DNA from: Zygnema cylindricum | Lineage: Eukaryota > Streptophyta > Zygnematophyceae > Zygnematales > Zygnemataceae | Length of the DNA stretch: 41,826 bases | Reading direction: 5' to 3' | Assembly (NCBI GenBank): GCA_037447655.1 | Contig: JBBHKE010001542.1 | Location: 1-41,826 of the forward strand | Part shown: piece by piece, positions 9,142-20,556 of the stretch | Layout of the letters: each line of letters begins with the position of its first letter | Numbering within the stretch: position 1 is the first letter of the stretch | Notes under the pieces: model-generated | The model's database searches: none | What the model was told of the DNA's origin: nothing | What the model saw: only the letters and a program-made list of their open reading frames with translations | Program-made: the position numbers and the translations under genes

Positions 9142-11868
9142 CTATTTAATATTTCGGCCATCGTTCCCCTCTAAGGTAAAAACTCCCTTGTTAGAAACCT
9201 CTACCACTTTTAAGATTACCCGCCCGGCAGAAATATCCAACGTGTCCTTCTTTTGTTGCATCCTATATACAAAGTCCCCGGGCATAAGTCGCCGTTGTCG
9301 TGGCATATAATTTCCACTCCGGTGTTGAGAATACCACAACTGATCCTGGTGTTGAGCCTCCTGTAAATTCCCCATAGCGAGAGGCATCTCTCGGTGGAAT
9401 GCTATAGCTCTGTCGGCGATCAGTTTTTTGATAGTCCCCTGGTAATCCATTTCAGGGAGAACCATAGCTCCGGGCAGGGTGGGATGTCGTCCAAAGAAGA
9501 TGAAGTAAAGGCTAAAGGAGTGGAGGGAAGCTTGCCGGCTGAACCAATATCCCATGGCAATCCAAGGCACCCTTTTGTCCCACTCCCCCAAATCTTCTTC
9601 GACTGCGTATTTCCGTAGTGACCGCTTCACTGTCTGTGCGCACCTTTCAGCCAAACCGTCGGCTCGTGGGTGGTCACAACTATTCAGCCGATGGGTGATG
9701 AGGCATTTCTCCAAAAGGTTGGAAAATTCTTCGGCAAATTTGGAGCCTTGGTCGGTCAGAACCTCTGGTGGCACCCCGAATTGTGACAACACCCCTTGCA
9801 AAAAGGCATCAGCAATTGACTAGGACTCCTTCCAGGGCAAAACCACCAACTCTATCTATTTTGAAAAATGTTCGATCATGACCAGCACGAAGCGGTTCCC
9901 CCGTCTGCTGGTTAGAAGAGGCCCCAAAAGATCCAGAGACCATTGATAAAACATCCCCCGGATGGGAAGAGAATGAATCTCGGTTCCGCCCTTTTTGTCA
10001 AAAGATGCTTTTACTCGATCGCAAGAAGAGCAAGTCTGTTAAATTTGGTTGACTTGGGTCCGCAACCGGTGCCACCTATAAGATCGTGTGACCAGAGAAG
10101 TGGTCGGTTTCTACGCAAAGTGTCCGCATTGCTGATGGAGACGGGTGATCAGAGTTTCTCGATCTGCGTGGGGAGGAACCACTTTCCTCGTTCCGTCCGC
10201 CCATTTCCGGAGGAGAATACCTCGGTCCCAGTCATACGCGGCCATACGGGTATGCACTCGGGATAATTGAACTCTAGCCAAGTAGGAAAGAGGGGATCCC
10301 TCCTGGATGGATTGTAAAGAATCGAGGTCATTCCAGATATCCTTCCGTCCGGCTCCTATTGGTGCGTGCCGTTCGATGTCTGCCGCCAAAGTGGACGGTT
10401 CCCCTCCAGATCGGGGAAGCCATATTAAAGCGGAAAAGGCTCGAATAAGTCCCAGATTGATCTGTGGATCCTCATCGTGCCGCGCCCCGGTATTATCCAG
10501 AGTGGAGGGATCGGGATTTCGGTTAAGTCTGTCGGCATTCCCGTGGATTTCCTTTGCCCGGTACTGAAATTAAATTCGTGCAACATCGAAACCTATCTGG
10601 CGAGTTTGCCGGTAAACTTACTGTTTTCTATGATCCATTTGAGAGGTTGATGGTCCGTAATGAGAGTGAAACAGATCCCGTATAAATAGGTTTGGAAATG
10701 TTGAATTGCCTAAACAGCTGCAACGAGCTCTCCATGGTAACTACTGTAATTCCCTTCCGCTCGGTTATTGCTTTGGCTGGCGTAAGCCACTAGATACTCA
10801 GCCCCGGCGTCATCTATTTGAGAAGAAACTGCCCCCAATCTAAACTTGCTCCAATCAGTGTAAAGGAGGAAAGGTTTCTAGTGATCAGGCATCTAGAGCA
10901 CGGGGTGCTGTTTCAGCGCATCCTTCAAGAAATGGAAGGCTATCTGTTGCTCTTCTGCCCACTGCCATTCTTGGTCCTTCCGTAGTAACTGATTTAGAGG
11001 TTGGGCGTGACTGCTAAACTCGAAATAAACCCCCGATAGTAGTTAGCAAGGCCAAGAAATGTGCGAAGGGCCGAAATGTCTTGAGGTGGAGGAAGAGCGT
11101 CAAGGGCTACCACCTTGACCATATGGGGGCCCACTGTCCCGGGGGTCATTTCATGTCCAAGGTAAATAATTTTTTGCACACCAAAAATACCTTTGCCCGG
11201 GTGAAATTTCAAACCCGCTGCTTGGAGGGCCCGGAAGACAAGTTGGACATGCTCAAAGTGTTCCTCGAAGGTCTTGGAGAAGACGATGACATCATCAATG
11301 TAACACCAGGCGAAATCGATTCCCCGGAGGGCTTCGTCCATCGCCCGTTGGAATTTGGCCGGTGCATTCTTCAGCAAGAAGGGCATGTAAATCCACTCAT
11401 ACAACCTAGAGCCTGCCCAAAATGCCGTTCTCTCCTGGTGCTTCAGTTCCAAAGCAATTTGGTGAAACCTTTTTTCATGTCTAGGGTAGAGAAGATGGTG
11501 GCCCAGGCAAGAGAGTCATAAATCTCTTTCGGGGTTGGCTTTCGATACCGGTCGGAAATGGTAGCAGTGTTCAGCAAACTATAGTCCCCACACATTCAAA
11601 AATCTACTGTTTTTCCGGACACATCCTTATTAGGAGGGAGAACTGTCGGAGAAGCAAACCCATGGAGTCCGGTACTCTCCTGAACAAATTCGACTTCCAC
11701 CAAGGTTTGGACTTTGGCTATGATAAACTCCTTTTCCTTGAAGCTAAGAGGATATAACTTCTGCCAAACAGTTGCCATCTCGTCGATCAAACCAATTTGG
11801 AAATGAGTTCTTTTGTAGATGCCGACATCTGTTTTTGACCAGGAAAACACTTGCTTGTGTCTTACCAA
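8896..11868 (-). pseudogene. Ty3/gypsy pol pseudogene: RT, RNase H, integrase, C-terminal PHD-like finger
   Basis: Minus-strand domain order is RT (11868-10994), RNase H (about 10870-10560), H2C2 zinc finger (about 10165-10020), integrase core (about 9960-9600), GPY/F-like region (about 9310-9150) and a Cys/His module (9010-8896). Visible motifs are YIDDVIVFS near 11310, YTDWSKFRLGAV near 10855, TDHQPLKW near 10645, WSLDLLGP near 9935, LTDQGSKF near 9750 and DGLAERCAQTVKRS near 9660. Breaks include a frameshift at an A6 run near 11478, TAG stops near 9820, 9880 and 9142, and several in RNase H. Gag and protease are not recognised upstream. The order RT-RH-IN is diagnostic of gypsy rather than copia. 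Confidence 0.92.
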
Positions 11869-13548
11869 TAGTTATGATAGCTTGGCCTTCTGCTGAGGAT
11901 CCAACTATTCCCCCAACGTCCAATCCATTTTCCTTGGCTCAACTGCCGCCCATGCTTCCGTTTAGTCTGCCCCAGCGAGTAATGTTGAATTCCGTTTCTA
12001 CCTATGGGTCTAGTTTTACCCCTCTGGCTAGGACTCTACTGCTGACAACTTCCGCTAAGCTGTTCCCTTCGGAGCAGCCGCTCCACCCCACTGGAGAAAC
12101 CCTCGGGTGTGGAATGTGACTTTTTTTCCTTTCTCTCCCCCCCTCAAGCTGCAAAGCTCCTTGCATTGCCAACAATTGGGGAGCTTGAAGGTAACTATCC
12201 CAAGACTCTGGAGACTGGAGACTAGAAAAAGCTAGAGCATGCTGTCGAGCGTGCTTGAGAACCGGAAGGTTTAGGTAAGATGTCCAACGAGGTTCCTTAC
12301 CCCCCCCCCAGGGATATGCATTGATAATAGGAATGGAGTGGAAAAGAGAAAATACCCGGTACCCCCCCAGATTGTGCTTTTTCCACCGGAAGCCGAATAA
12401 ATGCTACTACCCTGACCACTCTCCAAAGAATAGAAAAGGAAGGATAGTCGTTTGATCCGGCCCACAAGAACTCAGGACAGAAACCCAACGACGACCACAA
12501 GAGTACGCAAATAACTCCCACGCAAAAATATAGAAACAATAATAATCGGCTCTTTCAGATTTAAGAATATCACCTGGCCCCAGATAATGGAATAAGATAT
12601 AGGTAAACAATAATGGTGAAGCACGCAAACATACCCCGGAGTGCAAAGATGACCAAACCTAGAAGAAGTAAACTCTCCCAATGGCCCCGAAGACAGGTAT
12701 GAGTCTCCCTCACCCCTCGGTTCCGCCGTACGGATCCGACAAGACTCTTCTAAGTTTCAAACAGCGAAAGTCCAAACCGCCCAAAGAGAGAATAGTGCCA
12801 ACCACCCACCCGAGCTACGGTCTCCACAAAAGACAATCCAAAACAAAGATGGCAATAGAGTCAACGACACAATGCAACAGTTCTCCAACAGAAAGATTGA
12901 TTTAATTCTCTGTGGGTTTTCTCAGGAGACAGTACTGAAAAAGCAACCTGTCTCCCTCGGCCCCAAGTGCCTAATACAATCAGAGTTTGTCCTACTGCAA
13001 GCGCCAAAGTCAAAGCAATGTGGCAAGCCAATCAGCTGCCAGCAATCGTCATCGCACGTACACAAGACAAGACAGACTGTACAACACTCAGGACAAAAAG
13101 TTAGACGACTGGTTTCGGCTGGATTAGCAGCCGAAGGTTCTCCTATAATACCCAAAAGGGCAACAAAGTTCTGACTCGACGTGAAACCGCCTAACTTTGA
13201 CCCAACGTCATAAATGATTTGCCCGTCTATTGGGCCTGAACTGACATCCTACTGATAGCTAACAGTAAGATCTACGCGATAATCCCAAAGGTTGCGTGTC
13301 GTTTTCTAATGTATCCCTCTACTAGAGCTACATAGAACACACAATATAATAGAGCAGACACTTTGCACCGGACTAACTCCGCCGTTCGACCTCCGTTGAA
13401 GGTGAACTCAATTGCGTAGCGCTCCAGGGTGAAAATATAAAGATCTGATCCGGCTGGCTGTCCTCCCCCCTTCTCCGTACGCTAGAGTCCGTACAAGGTG
13501 GAGTGAAGCCCCGGAAATGCCGAAATTGCACACGAGCTTGACAATGGC
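11869..13548. other. Region upstream of gypsy pol, no gene recognised
   Basis: It should hold gypsy protease, gag and 5' LTR on the minus strand, but no aspartic protease or zinc-knuckle motif is visible. A minus-strand frame around 12110-11930 stays mostly open for about 60 codons without a recognisable motif. C-runs occur at 12300 and 12365. The higher GC of 13140-13550 differs from the AT-rich flank to its right. Confidence 0.4.
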
Positions 13549-13739
13549 TGTACAATAAGTACATCTCCTATTGTACCTTCTTGTACTATATAGTGTTCCT
13601 ATTGGACTAGGGTTTAGTAGAAGGTAGTCGTGAGTAGGCAGACTAAGACTTAGTGAGATTTAGGTACCTCTCTTTAAGAGAGCTTGTAACTATAAAGGTC
13701 ATCTTTGACCAACCATAACTTACTGCTCACGGGAGCAAA
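13549..13739 (+). repeat. LTR/leader-like dispersed repeat R1, copy 2, interrupted at 13739
   Basis: Starts TGTACAATAAGTA, contains TTGTACCTTCTTGTACTA and ends in CATAACTTACTGCTCACGGGAGCAAA, split here for length only in description. The sequence that follows in the other two copies (GATTCTTTTTGC and onward) is absent, because a copia LTR begins exactly at 13740. The copia element therefore inserted into this repeat. Confidence 0.75.
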
Positions 13740-14338
13740 TGTTAGGTTATTGGGTGAATCGGCGAATCGACCGAATTCGCATTGTTAGCTCAGTTTTCTG
13801 TTTGTGTGAAGTTTAAGTCGCGTCACTACTTTGTCACGTTTATGTTTCGTTTGAGTCTTACGTACGGATAAAATTACGTCGTGTTGATTCGTACGTTGGT
13901 TCACTTTAGTTCGTAGGACCGTAGTACGTCACTTCGGTCCAACGTATGCTTAAGTTCGGCGTCACTTCCGCTTCGGTATTGAAGGTTCGAGTACGTGTGA
14001 GGGAAATACGTGTGAGTGAAGTCTAAATGAGTGAGTGACGTGAGAGGAGGAAAACGTGTTGTGTAAGACTTATAGTTTGCAACTTATTTAAAGGGTAGTC
14101 TTACCGTGAGATAATATAATCTGAAGTGTTCGTAAGTGAGTAAGTGAGAAAGGGTGAGCAAAGTAGATGTGAGTGAGAGTGAGTGTTTTGTAAAAGGAAA
14201 AGCTTCGGCTATATAAAGAGTTATTTGGCCGGAATTGTTATCATGGAGATTACGCTTTGTTTGCTTTGTTAAAAGACTTCCGCTGTGCATTATATTTATG
14301 TCCGGTTTATTTTGAGGCAAACAATCCTAAATTTATCA
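13740..14338 (+). repeat. 5' LTR of copia element 3
   Basis: Begins TGTTAGGTTATTGGG and ends TTTATCA, so it has TG...CA ends and is 599 bp long. A primer-binding site starting TGGTATCG follows two bases later at 14341. A TATA box, CTATATAAA, lies at 14210-14218 and would drive element transcription, placing R near 14240. It is related in layout and in several blocks to the LTR at 16881, but it is a distinct subfamily. No matching 3' LTR is present in the window. Confidence 0.88.
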
Positions 14339-14340
14339 AT

Positions 14341-14354
14341 TGGTATCGTAGCTT
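14341..14354 (+). other. Primer-binding site of copia element 3
   Basis: TGGTATCGTAGC directly follows the LTR after two bases. TGGTATC is the start of the usual plant site complementary to initiator Met-tRNA; the rest has diverged. Confidence 0.75.
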
Positions 14355-14363
14355 TAGGTAGTT

Positions 14364-15775
14364 GTGGCTAGTATCGTTGCCATGGGTAGGAAAAAGGAAA
14401 ATTCACCTGCACCTATGTTTACTCCCACTCCGGTGCAATCTGCACCACCTCCTGAACAGAGTTGGAAAGGTTTTAGTGCAGGAATGTTTGAGGAAGAAAA
14501 GGAAGAAGAAAAGAACTTGAGAGTGTCATTGTCCGAGGATCAACTTAAGACGTTGTTTGATGGTCTTGTTTGCACCTTCGATCAGCGGCTCTCGGCTGTT
14601 CAACAAAGGGACAATGTACAAGTAAAACCGGATCCAGATCCGGATGACAGTGATGAGAGTGATTCGGATTCGGAAGAAGAGGATGACAAAAGGAGAAAAG
14701 AAAAATCACGTAAAGAGAAGGCCAAAAGTGAGGAAGATGTGGATGTCAGCAATGAGGAAGAGAATTTCCGTATGTCCGGTAAAACGGTGTTATTCAATGG
14801 GTCGAACTACGCGGTGTGGAAAAAGTACATCAATGGGGAGCTTAAGTTGAAGAATTTGTGGAAAAATGTTAATGGAGATGAAAAGGAACCAAAAGATCTC
14901 CAATGGAAGCAACTGTGGATGAGAAAAGACATCTCCGCCACTAACGGTCTTATGCAAAGTTGTCATCCGTCGGTGCTAGATCACTTCTTAGCGTACTGAA
15001 CCGCTCATGAATGTTGGGTGGGAATTCAAAATAAGTTTGAGAAAGGGGCGGAAGATAAAGGGCAATTTGATTTCAAAAAAATCATCCAATTTAAATTTAC
15101 AGAGAAAGAGTTAATTGATGATGCTGTCAAACGATTCAATATTACAATTTAATTTTATGGTGGAGCAGTTAACTAGCCTTGGTCGAATGCTTGCTGAAGA
15201 TCACAAATTACATGTATTTTTGAAGGGACTTCTCGATAACCTCCGCACACTGAAAGAGATTATTCAATCAAAGAGGAGGGCGACATACGAATTTGTCGTC
15301 AGCTATTTAAAGAGAGTGGAAAAGACGTGAAAAGGAACGAGTAGAAGAGACAATTTATCAGGTGGAAGTAGTGGATCCGCCCCCCTTAATGTTGTCAAAG
15401 ATAAAAATGCATCTCTAAATTCGCTAAATGGAAGAGGCGGCGGTAGACCACAAAGAGGTAGAGGCACTAGTGTAAGAGGGAGCAGAGGAGGTGCTCATAA
15501 TTTTGGCGAAATGGAAAGATGGTTTGATTCTAATGTTACATGTTTTAAATGTCACAAATTAGGTCATTTTGCGGCTGAATGTCCGAACCTTCAAAAACAG
15601 TGTTACATGTGTCAGCGCTAAGGACACGTCAGCGAGCAATGTTTTGATCGTGAAGGAGGAATGTTGGACCGAGGAGGAAGAGGCGGCCGAGGTCCCGGAT
15701 TTGGCCACGGAGCAGGGCGAGGAGAAGGATTGTACATTTACGAGGATTGGAAATTGATTCCAACCGCAACGTTCA
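14364..15775 (+). pseudogene. Copia element 3 gag, 3'-truncated
   Basis: A 130-residue acidic and Ser/Asp/Lys-rich N-terminal extension precedes the UBN2-type core, which starts at FRMSGKTVLFNGSNYAVWKK near 14770. The frame breaks by TGA at 14997, by a shift near 15130 and by TGA near 15328. Gly/Arg-rich linkers lead to two zinc knuckles: CFKCHKLGHFAAEC near 15543 is intact, while the second, CYMCQR-GHVSEQC, has a TAA near 15619 where Trp is expected. Similarity to element 2 ends near 15775, so protease and pol are lost. Same family as the gag at 17.9 kb. Confidence 0.87.
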
Positions 15776-15879
15776 AATGTTCTAAGTTCGGCGTAATGCT
15801 GCCACTATAGAATTTGCGACTGGCACTCGCCAAAGTGATCCTTTAGGGGCACCCCTTTTTAAATTGGGTCACCTTTAAG

Positions 15880-16230
15880 CACTACGTGACTCTGCTACGG
15901 CTTTTCTTTGTTGTTTATTCCATCCGATTGTGGATGATATGCATATTGTCGGGCCCCGAGACAAAGTTTTGTCTGCCTTCACCCATTTTACAGAGCAACT
16001 TTTGGAGATCGGTTTATCCGTTAACCCATCTAAAAGCTTGGTAAGCCTTCTCGTAGCCTTTTACCGTCAACGAGTATTAGTGGCTCTTCAACGAGCGCAA
16101 GCTGCGGCCCTTCTATGGCGGAGCACGGTGGCGGATGACCGACGGGGCCTCCCAGATCTTCCACCTAGGGATCCAATCCACATCCACGATCTTCGGGGGT
16201 GTGGAGTTTCGTTTCTTAGGGTTGTGTAGT
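15880..16230 (+). pseudogene. Reverse transcriptase fragment (VDD box), type uncertain
   Basis: The stretch from about 15920 encodes IVDDMHIVGP followed by FTEQLLEIGLSVNPSKS. This resembles the catalytic DD box and the following helix of a non-LTR or DIRS-like reverse transcriptase rather than copia or gypsy RT. The rest, to 16229, is Arg- and Asp-rich and does not match a known domain. Neighbours are the broken end of copia element 3 and a family C MITE. It is too short to classify. Confidence 0.55.
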
Positions 16231-16400
16231 TTTCCCCTTTGTTTGCTGTCATCTTTAGTAATTTTGCTTAGTTTTGGCAGTTGTTTTAGTTAGATTTGGT
16301 GTCTTCACTTGTTTCCTTTACCTTAGTTTCCTTTGGCTATTATTTAGCATTAAGCGTCTATTTCCTCTTTTTGAACCCTTTCGTACCTTGATGGATTTTT

Positions 16401-16600
16401 CCATTACGGTTAATGTATTGTTTGCCACTTAAAGCATCTTTTCTCCATACACACATGTCAAGTTGTGGATCTGGCGATTGTGATTGAATTCTCGGCTTTT
16501 GATTGGCGGTCACAAATTAAAAATCTTACAAATATGTACGGAGAAAAGAGGTTTTAAGTGGCGTAAAAATTGTTAACCCTAATAGCGATACACGAGTGTA
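16401..16600. mobile_element. Family C MITE, copy 1 (degenerate)
   Basis: The left arm GCCACTTAAAGCATCTTTTC and the right arm GGAGAAAAGAGGTTTTAAGTGGC are inverted to each other (right arm given as blocks GGAGAAAAG and TTTTAAGTGGC). The right arm goes on to TTAACCCTAATAGCGATA. The same subterminal arms occur in the copies at 26039 and 39394. The outermost CACCGC ends have decayed on the left. Confidence 0.75.
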
Positions 16601-16880
16601 CACCATTTCGCATTCTCGCACAAGTTGGCTTTAAGTGGAGCGGGAATAAACGGGAGAAAAAATTTCAAAGCGACGTTTTTTAACCACCGTGGAAGGTATA
16701 GAAGCACTACTGTACTTTCGCCATTTGAAACTCAGTACAACAAAAAAAAACCAATTTCTAAATTATAAATCAAACTTACATTCCATTTATATTCGTAACG
16801 GTCATTAATTAGGCCAAATGGGGGTGGGGAAGGAAGGGTCTAAACAGGTGAAGGAGGCGTATATCGTGAGATTGCCCTGT

Positions 16881-17472
16881 TGTTAGGATTGCAATGTGGG
16901 ATTTTGTCAATGTTGGTTCGTTTTTACTGTGGGTCAGTTTTGTCGCGCGTCACGTCGCGCATTATGTTTCGTTTCATTAGTACTTTTGGTTTCGTTTGAT
17001 TAAGTGTGAACGGTCTGGTCTATTTCATTTGTACGAGACTTATAGTACTTTCGGTTCGTGCGTGGTACGTCTAACAGTTTCGTTTTGAGTAGATTACGTT
17101 GTACTTTAAGTGTTGTACTTCTAGATTTTTGGTTTCGAGAATTTTCAGTTTGCATCGTACTCTATTTTGCGTCCAAGTACATGTGACGCTTCTAGAATTA
17201 AATTTCTGGATGTAATCTAGTGACTAAGTTAAAATGTCAGCCAGTGAGGGATTAGGTAATAACGAAGGAAAAATTAAGGAGAAATTATTGTAGAGTTAAT
17301 GTATGAGAATTAATGTGAATTTCCTCTTCTGAATTATGTAATGCCTCTATCTATGTTCATGAGAATTTAATGTATATGAGCTGGTTGATAATTGATTTAA
17401 GTTAAATTCGCTTCCGCATTGGTGTAATTTGTCAATTTTTCTACGCATTCCGATTGAGTCTCGATCCTTTCA
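16881..17472 (+). repeat. 5' LTR of copia element 2
   Basis: TGTTAGGATTGC...GATCCTTTCA, 592 bp, with TG...CA ends. It matches the 3' LTR at 22330-23423 once that LTR's 500 bp insert and 2 bp duplication are removed; both are then 592 bp. The first half (U3 side) differs at about 32 positions, the second half at only about 7. Confidence 0.95.
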
Positions 17473-17474
17473 AT

Positions 17475-17489
17475 TGGTATCGGAACAGG
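17475..17489 (+). other. Primer-binding site of copia element 2
   Basis: TGGTATCGGAAC begins two bases after the LTR end. The first seven bases match the complement of the plant initiator Met-tRNA 3' end. Confidence 0.8.
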
Positions 17490-17522
17490 TTAGCTTCACA
17501 TTGAGGATCTAGTGAGTTAGGT

Positions 17523-19645
17523 ATGGGAGGGAAGAAAAATAAATACACACCCTCTCCATCCGGACCGAGGATGCCATTGGGGACCTCGGGAACTCCGCCA
17601 ACACCCGAGCCATCTCTTCGGGGTCCGAGCGACGAGAATTCAGTTTTGGTGAAGGAATTGCGCCAAAGTCCGAGGAGTCATTGCCAGCTAAACCCTTTAG
17701 ATTGGATCAACTTAAAGAGAAGGAAAGTTATGACATTCGGTTAGATAGAGACACTTATAAGGAATGGGAAAATTTATGAAAGAAAAGGATAAAAAGGTGA
17801 AAAATGAAAATGTTTCGGTGAAAGAGGAATTCGAGGGCAGCTCTAGCTCTAGTTCTAGTAGCAGCTCAGATAATTCAGATGATGATGAAAAAAAAGAAAA
17901 AAAAGATAGAAGAGGATTTTGATTTTGATAGTGAGTTGGAAGGAGAAGAAGATTTTCGAATGGGAGGCAAGCCAGTTATCTTTGACGGATCAAACTACGC
18001 AATTTGGAAGAAGAACATGAGAGCGAGTCTCAACTTGAAGAATTTATGGAAGATCGTCTACAGCAAGGAGAAAATGCCAAAAGATCCCAAAGCGCAAAAT
18101 TTGTGGAGATTGAAAGATATGGCGGCCATGAATGGATTAATTCAAAGTTGTACCGGATCGGTCCATGATTATTTTCTTATTCATGATACCGCACATAAAT
18201 GTTGGCAAGCGTTAGAATATCATTTTGAGAATGGAGTCAAAGATAAGGCAAATTATGTGTTCAAGGATTTCATTAAGTTTAAGTTTAAGCATAATGAGTC
18301 AATAGATGATGGAGTCAAAAGATTTTATATTTTATTGGAGCAATTGAGTAGTCTTAGTAAAATTGTACCCGAGAATGAAAAGTTACAAGTGTTCTTAGAG
18401 GGATTACCCAAAAGATATTCCACGTCTAGTGAAATAATTCAATCTAAAAGGAAAGCTACACTTGAGTATGCGATGGATTATTTGAAGTCCATTGAGAAGT
18501 CTAGAGAGAGTGTAGGTAGAGGTTTTGAAAGTAGTGGAATCCATAATGTAAATACCTCGGATTCCTCGGATCTTAATTTGTTCCGAGGAAGAGGGGGTAT
18601 TAGAGGAAATTTTAGAGGAAGAGGTAGAGGAAGAAGTCAAAATGTTGGATTTAGTAGAAGTCAATTTGATAAATCTAACACCACTAACGTGACTTGTTTC
18701 AAATGTGATAAGATTGGGCATTTTGCAGCCGAGTGCCCGGATAAGGAGAAGAGATGCAATATTTGCCATAGGTGGGGACATGTGAGCTCTCATTGTTTCC
18801 AACGAGAAGGCAAAAATTCTTCCTTTTATGATGATCGAAGAAATGGACGAGGACGTGGCCGAGGACGCGGACGCGGACGCGATCGTGGCCAATTAAGAGG
18901 ATCCGGTTATCAAGGAAACTATACGGAGTTTGAAAAAGACTTTGAGGAGCGATATTACAATTTGGCTATTTTATTGGACGAGAAAACCGGAGCAATTTTA
19001 AATTCGGCTTCTAGTAATCATTGTGTAAGAGATTGGATTATTGATACCGGCGCAACTCACCATGTGTGTACGGATTTAAGTTTATTTTTGGATGCAAGGA
19101 AGCTTACGGTTCCAAAGAATGTCACGGTTGCGAGTGGACATGTGATTCCGGTGGACACGGTTGGAACGGTCCGAATTGATTTACCGGTGAGAGATAAATT
19201 TGGAAATGTTAGAGTGCATAAAGCTATGTTGAATGATGCTTTGTTTATTCCTTATGGAGTGATGAATTTGGTTAGTGTTCCTCATATTCAAAAGGCCGGA
19301 GGTAGAGTTATTTCTTTGGAGGATTTTAGAATCATGATTAAAAGCAATGAAGGAATTCAAATTGGGGAAGGATTTGTGTCGGATAATTTGGTTAGTAAGT
19401 TAATATGGAAACGGCCGGTTAAAGAGGAACCTTCTATGCTTTCCGTGGAGATGGAGAAAGGCAACCTTAGCCTTTGGCATCATCGGTTATGCCACACTTC
19501 GGAAGGAAACATTAAAAAGATGATTAAGAATTTTTCGGTGAGAGGTTTGGAATTGGCGACCGGAGAAAAGGTGAATGGATGTCATGGTTGTAGCAAGGGG
19601 AAGCAAATGAGAAAACCACATCCTGTCAAAAATGTAAAATTTTGA
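17523..19645 (+). pseudogene. Copia element 2 gag, protease and GAG-pre-integrase
   Basis: The first ATG after the PBS is at 17523. The N-terminal 120 codons are frameshifted (breaks near 17740-17880). They encode a Ser/Asp/Lys-rich extension like that of element 3. From 17879 to 19643 the frame is open for 588 codons. The UBN2-type core is at residues 30-210, followed by an RG-rich linker and two zinc knuckles, CFKCDKIGHFAAEC and CNICHRWGHVSSHC. After these come a second RG-rich stretch, the protease WIIDTGATHHVC (active DTG) near 19035 and the pre-integrase zinc domain LWHHRLCH...CHGCSKGK near 19470-19600. A one-base frameshift at the T4 run near 19642 separates it from the integrase. Confidence 0.95.
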
Positions 19646-20556
19646 GCAGTCAACCTTTGGAACTTGTTCATGTGGATCTAGGTGGACTTATTAAGCCGAG
19701 GAGTCTTGGGGGAAATAGATATATTTTTGTGATTGTTGATGAATTTTCCCGAAAGAGTTGGGTGTACCTTTTGAAAAGGAAGTTGGAGGCTTTGGATTAT
19801 TTTAAGAAGTTTGTTGTGATGGCGAAAAGGGAAACGGACAGGAAATTGAAAGCCGCGAGGTCAGATAATGGTGGAGAATTTATTGCATTTAAGGAGTTTT
19901 GTGAGGAGCGGGGAATCAAGCAACAATTTACAGTCGCTTATTCACCCGAATCTAATGGAGTGGCCAAAAGAAAAAACAGGACGTTGCAGGAAATGGTGCG
20001 TGCCATGCTTCATAGCATGAAGCACAATGCTTCGCTTTGGGGAGAAGCCATAGTCACGACAAACTATGTCTGTAATAGAAGATTGACTTCGATTTCTGGC
20101 AAAAAGACGCCTCAAGAACTTTGGAGTGGACGGGTTCCGTCCGTACGACATTTAAGAATTTGGGGTTGCCGGGCGACCGTATATATTGACCGAAACAAAC
20201 GGATCGGCAAGTTTAGTCCACGAAGCTGGAGTGGAATTTTTGTCGGATATAGTGCGAATTCGAATCAGTACAGAATCTTCAATCCTGTGACGCGAAACGT
20301 AGTGGAGTCACGGAATGTTGACTTCCATGAGAATTTAAAAGCGGCCATGGAATATTCGAACGGCAAGGAGCGAAATTTGGATTTTGAAGAAGAAAACAGT
20401 TTGGAGTTCGAAATGGCGGATTCGTCAGATGAGGAAGACGATCATTATGAGATTCCAAAACAGAAACCGAAATTTGGTAAAGTTTCAAATTTTGACAATT
20501 GTAATTTGGAATCCAGTTTGAGTGATGATAAGTCGAGAGTTCAAAATTATCTTTGA
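19642..20556 (+). pseudogene. Copia element 2 integrase
   Basis: All three catalytic acids are visible: D in LVHVDLGG near 19670, D in RSDNGGEF near 19865, and E in NRTLQEMVRAML near 19990, after PESNGVAKRKN. The C-terminal copia motif follows: LRIWGCRATVYI, then RSWSGIFVGYS near 20230. It inserts element cDNA into host DNA. The frame ends at a TGA at 20554-20556 after an acidic linker; similarity continues in another frame, so this is a frameshift, not a natural end. The start is set by the upstream frameshift, not by a real initiator codon. Confidence 0.95.

Noticed and set aside
18404-18892. 162-codon ORF antisense to copia gag
   Set aside because: Low-complexity Ser/Ala shadow of the RG-rich gag linker.
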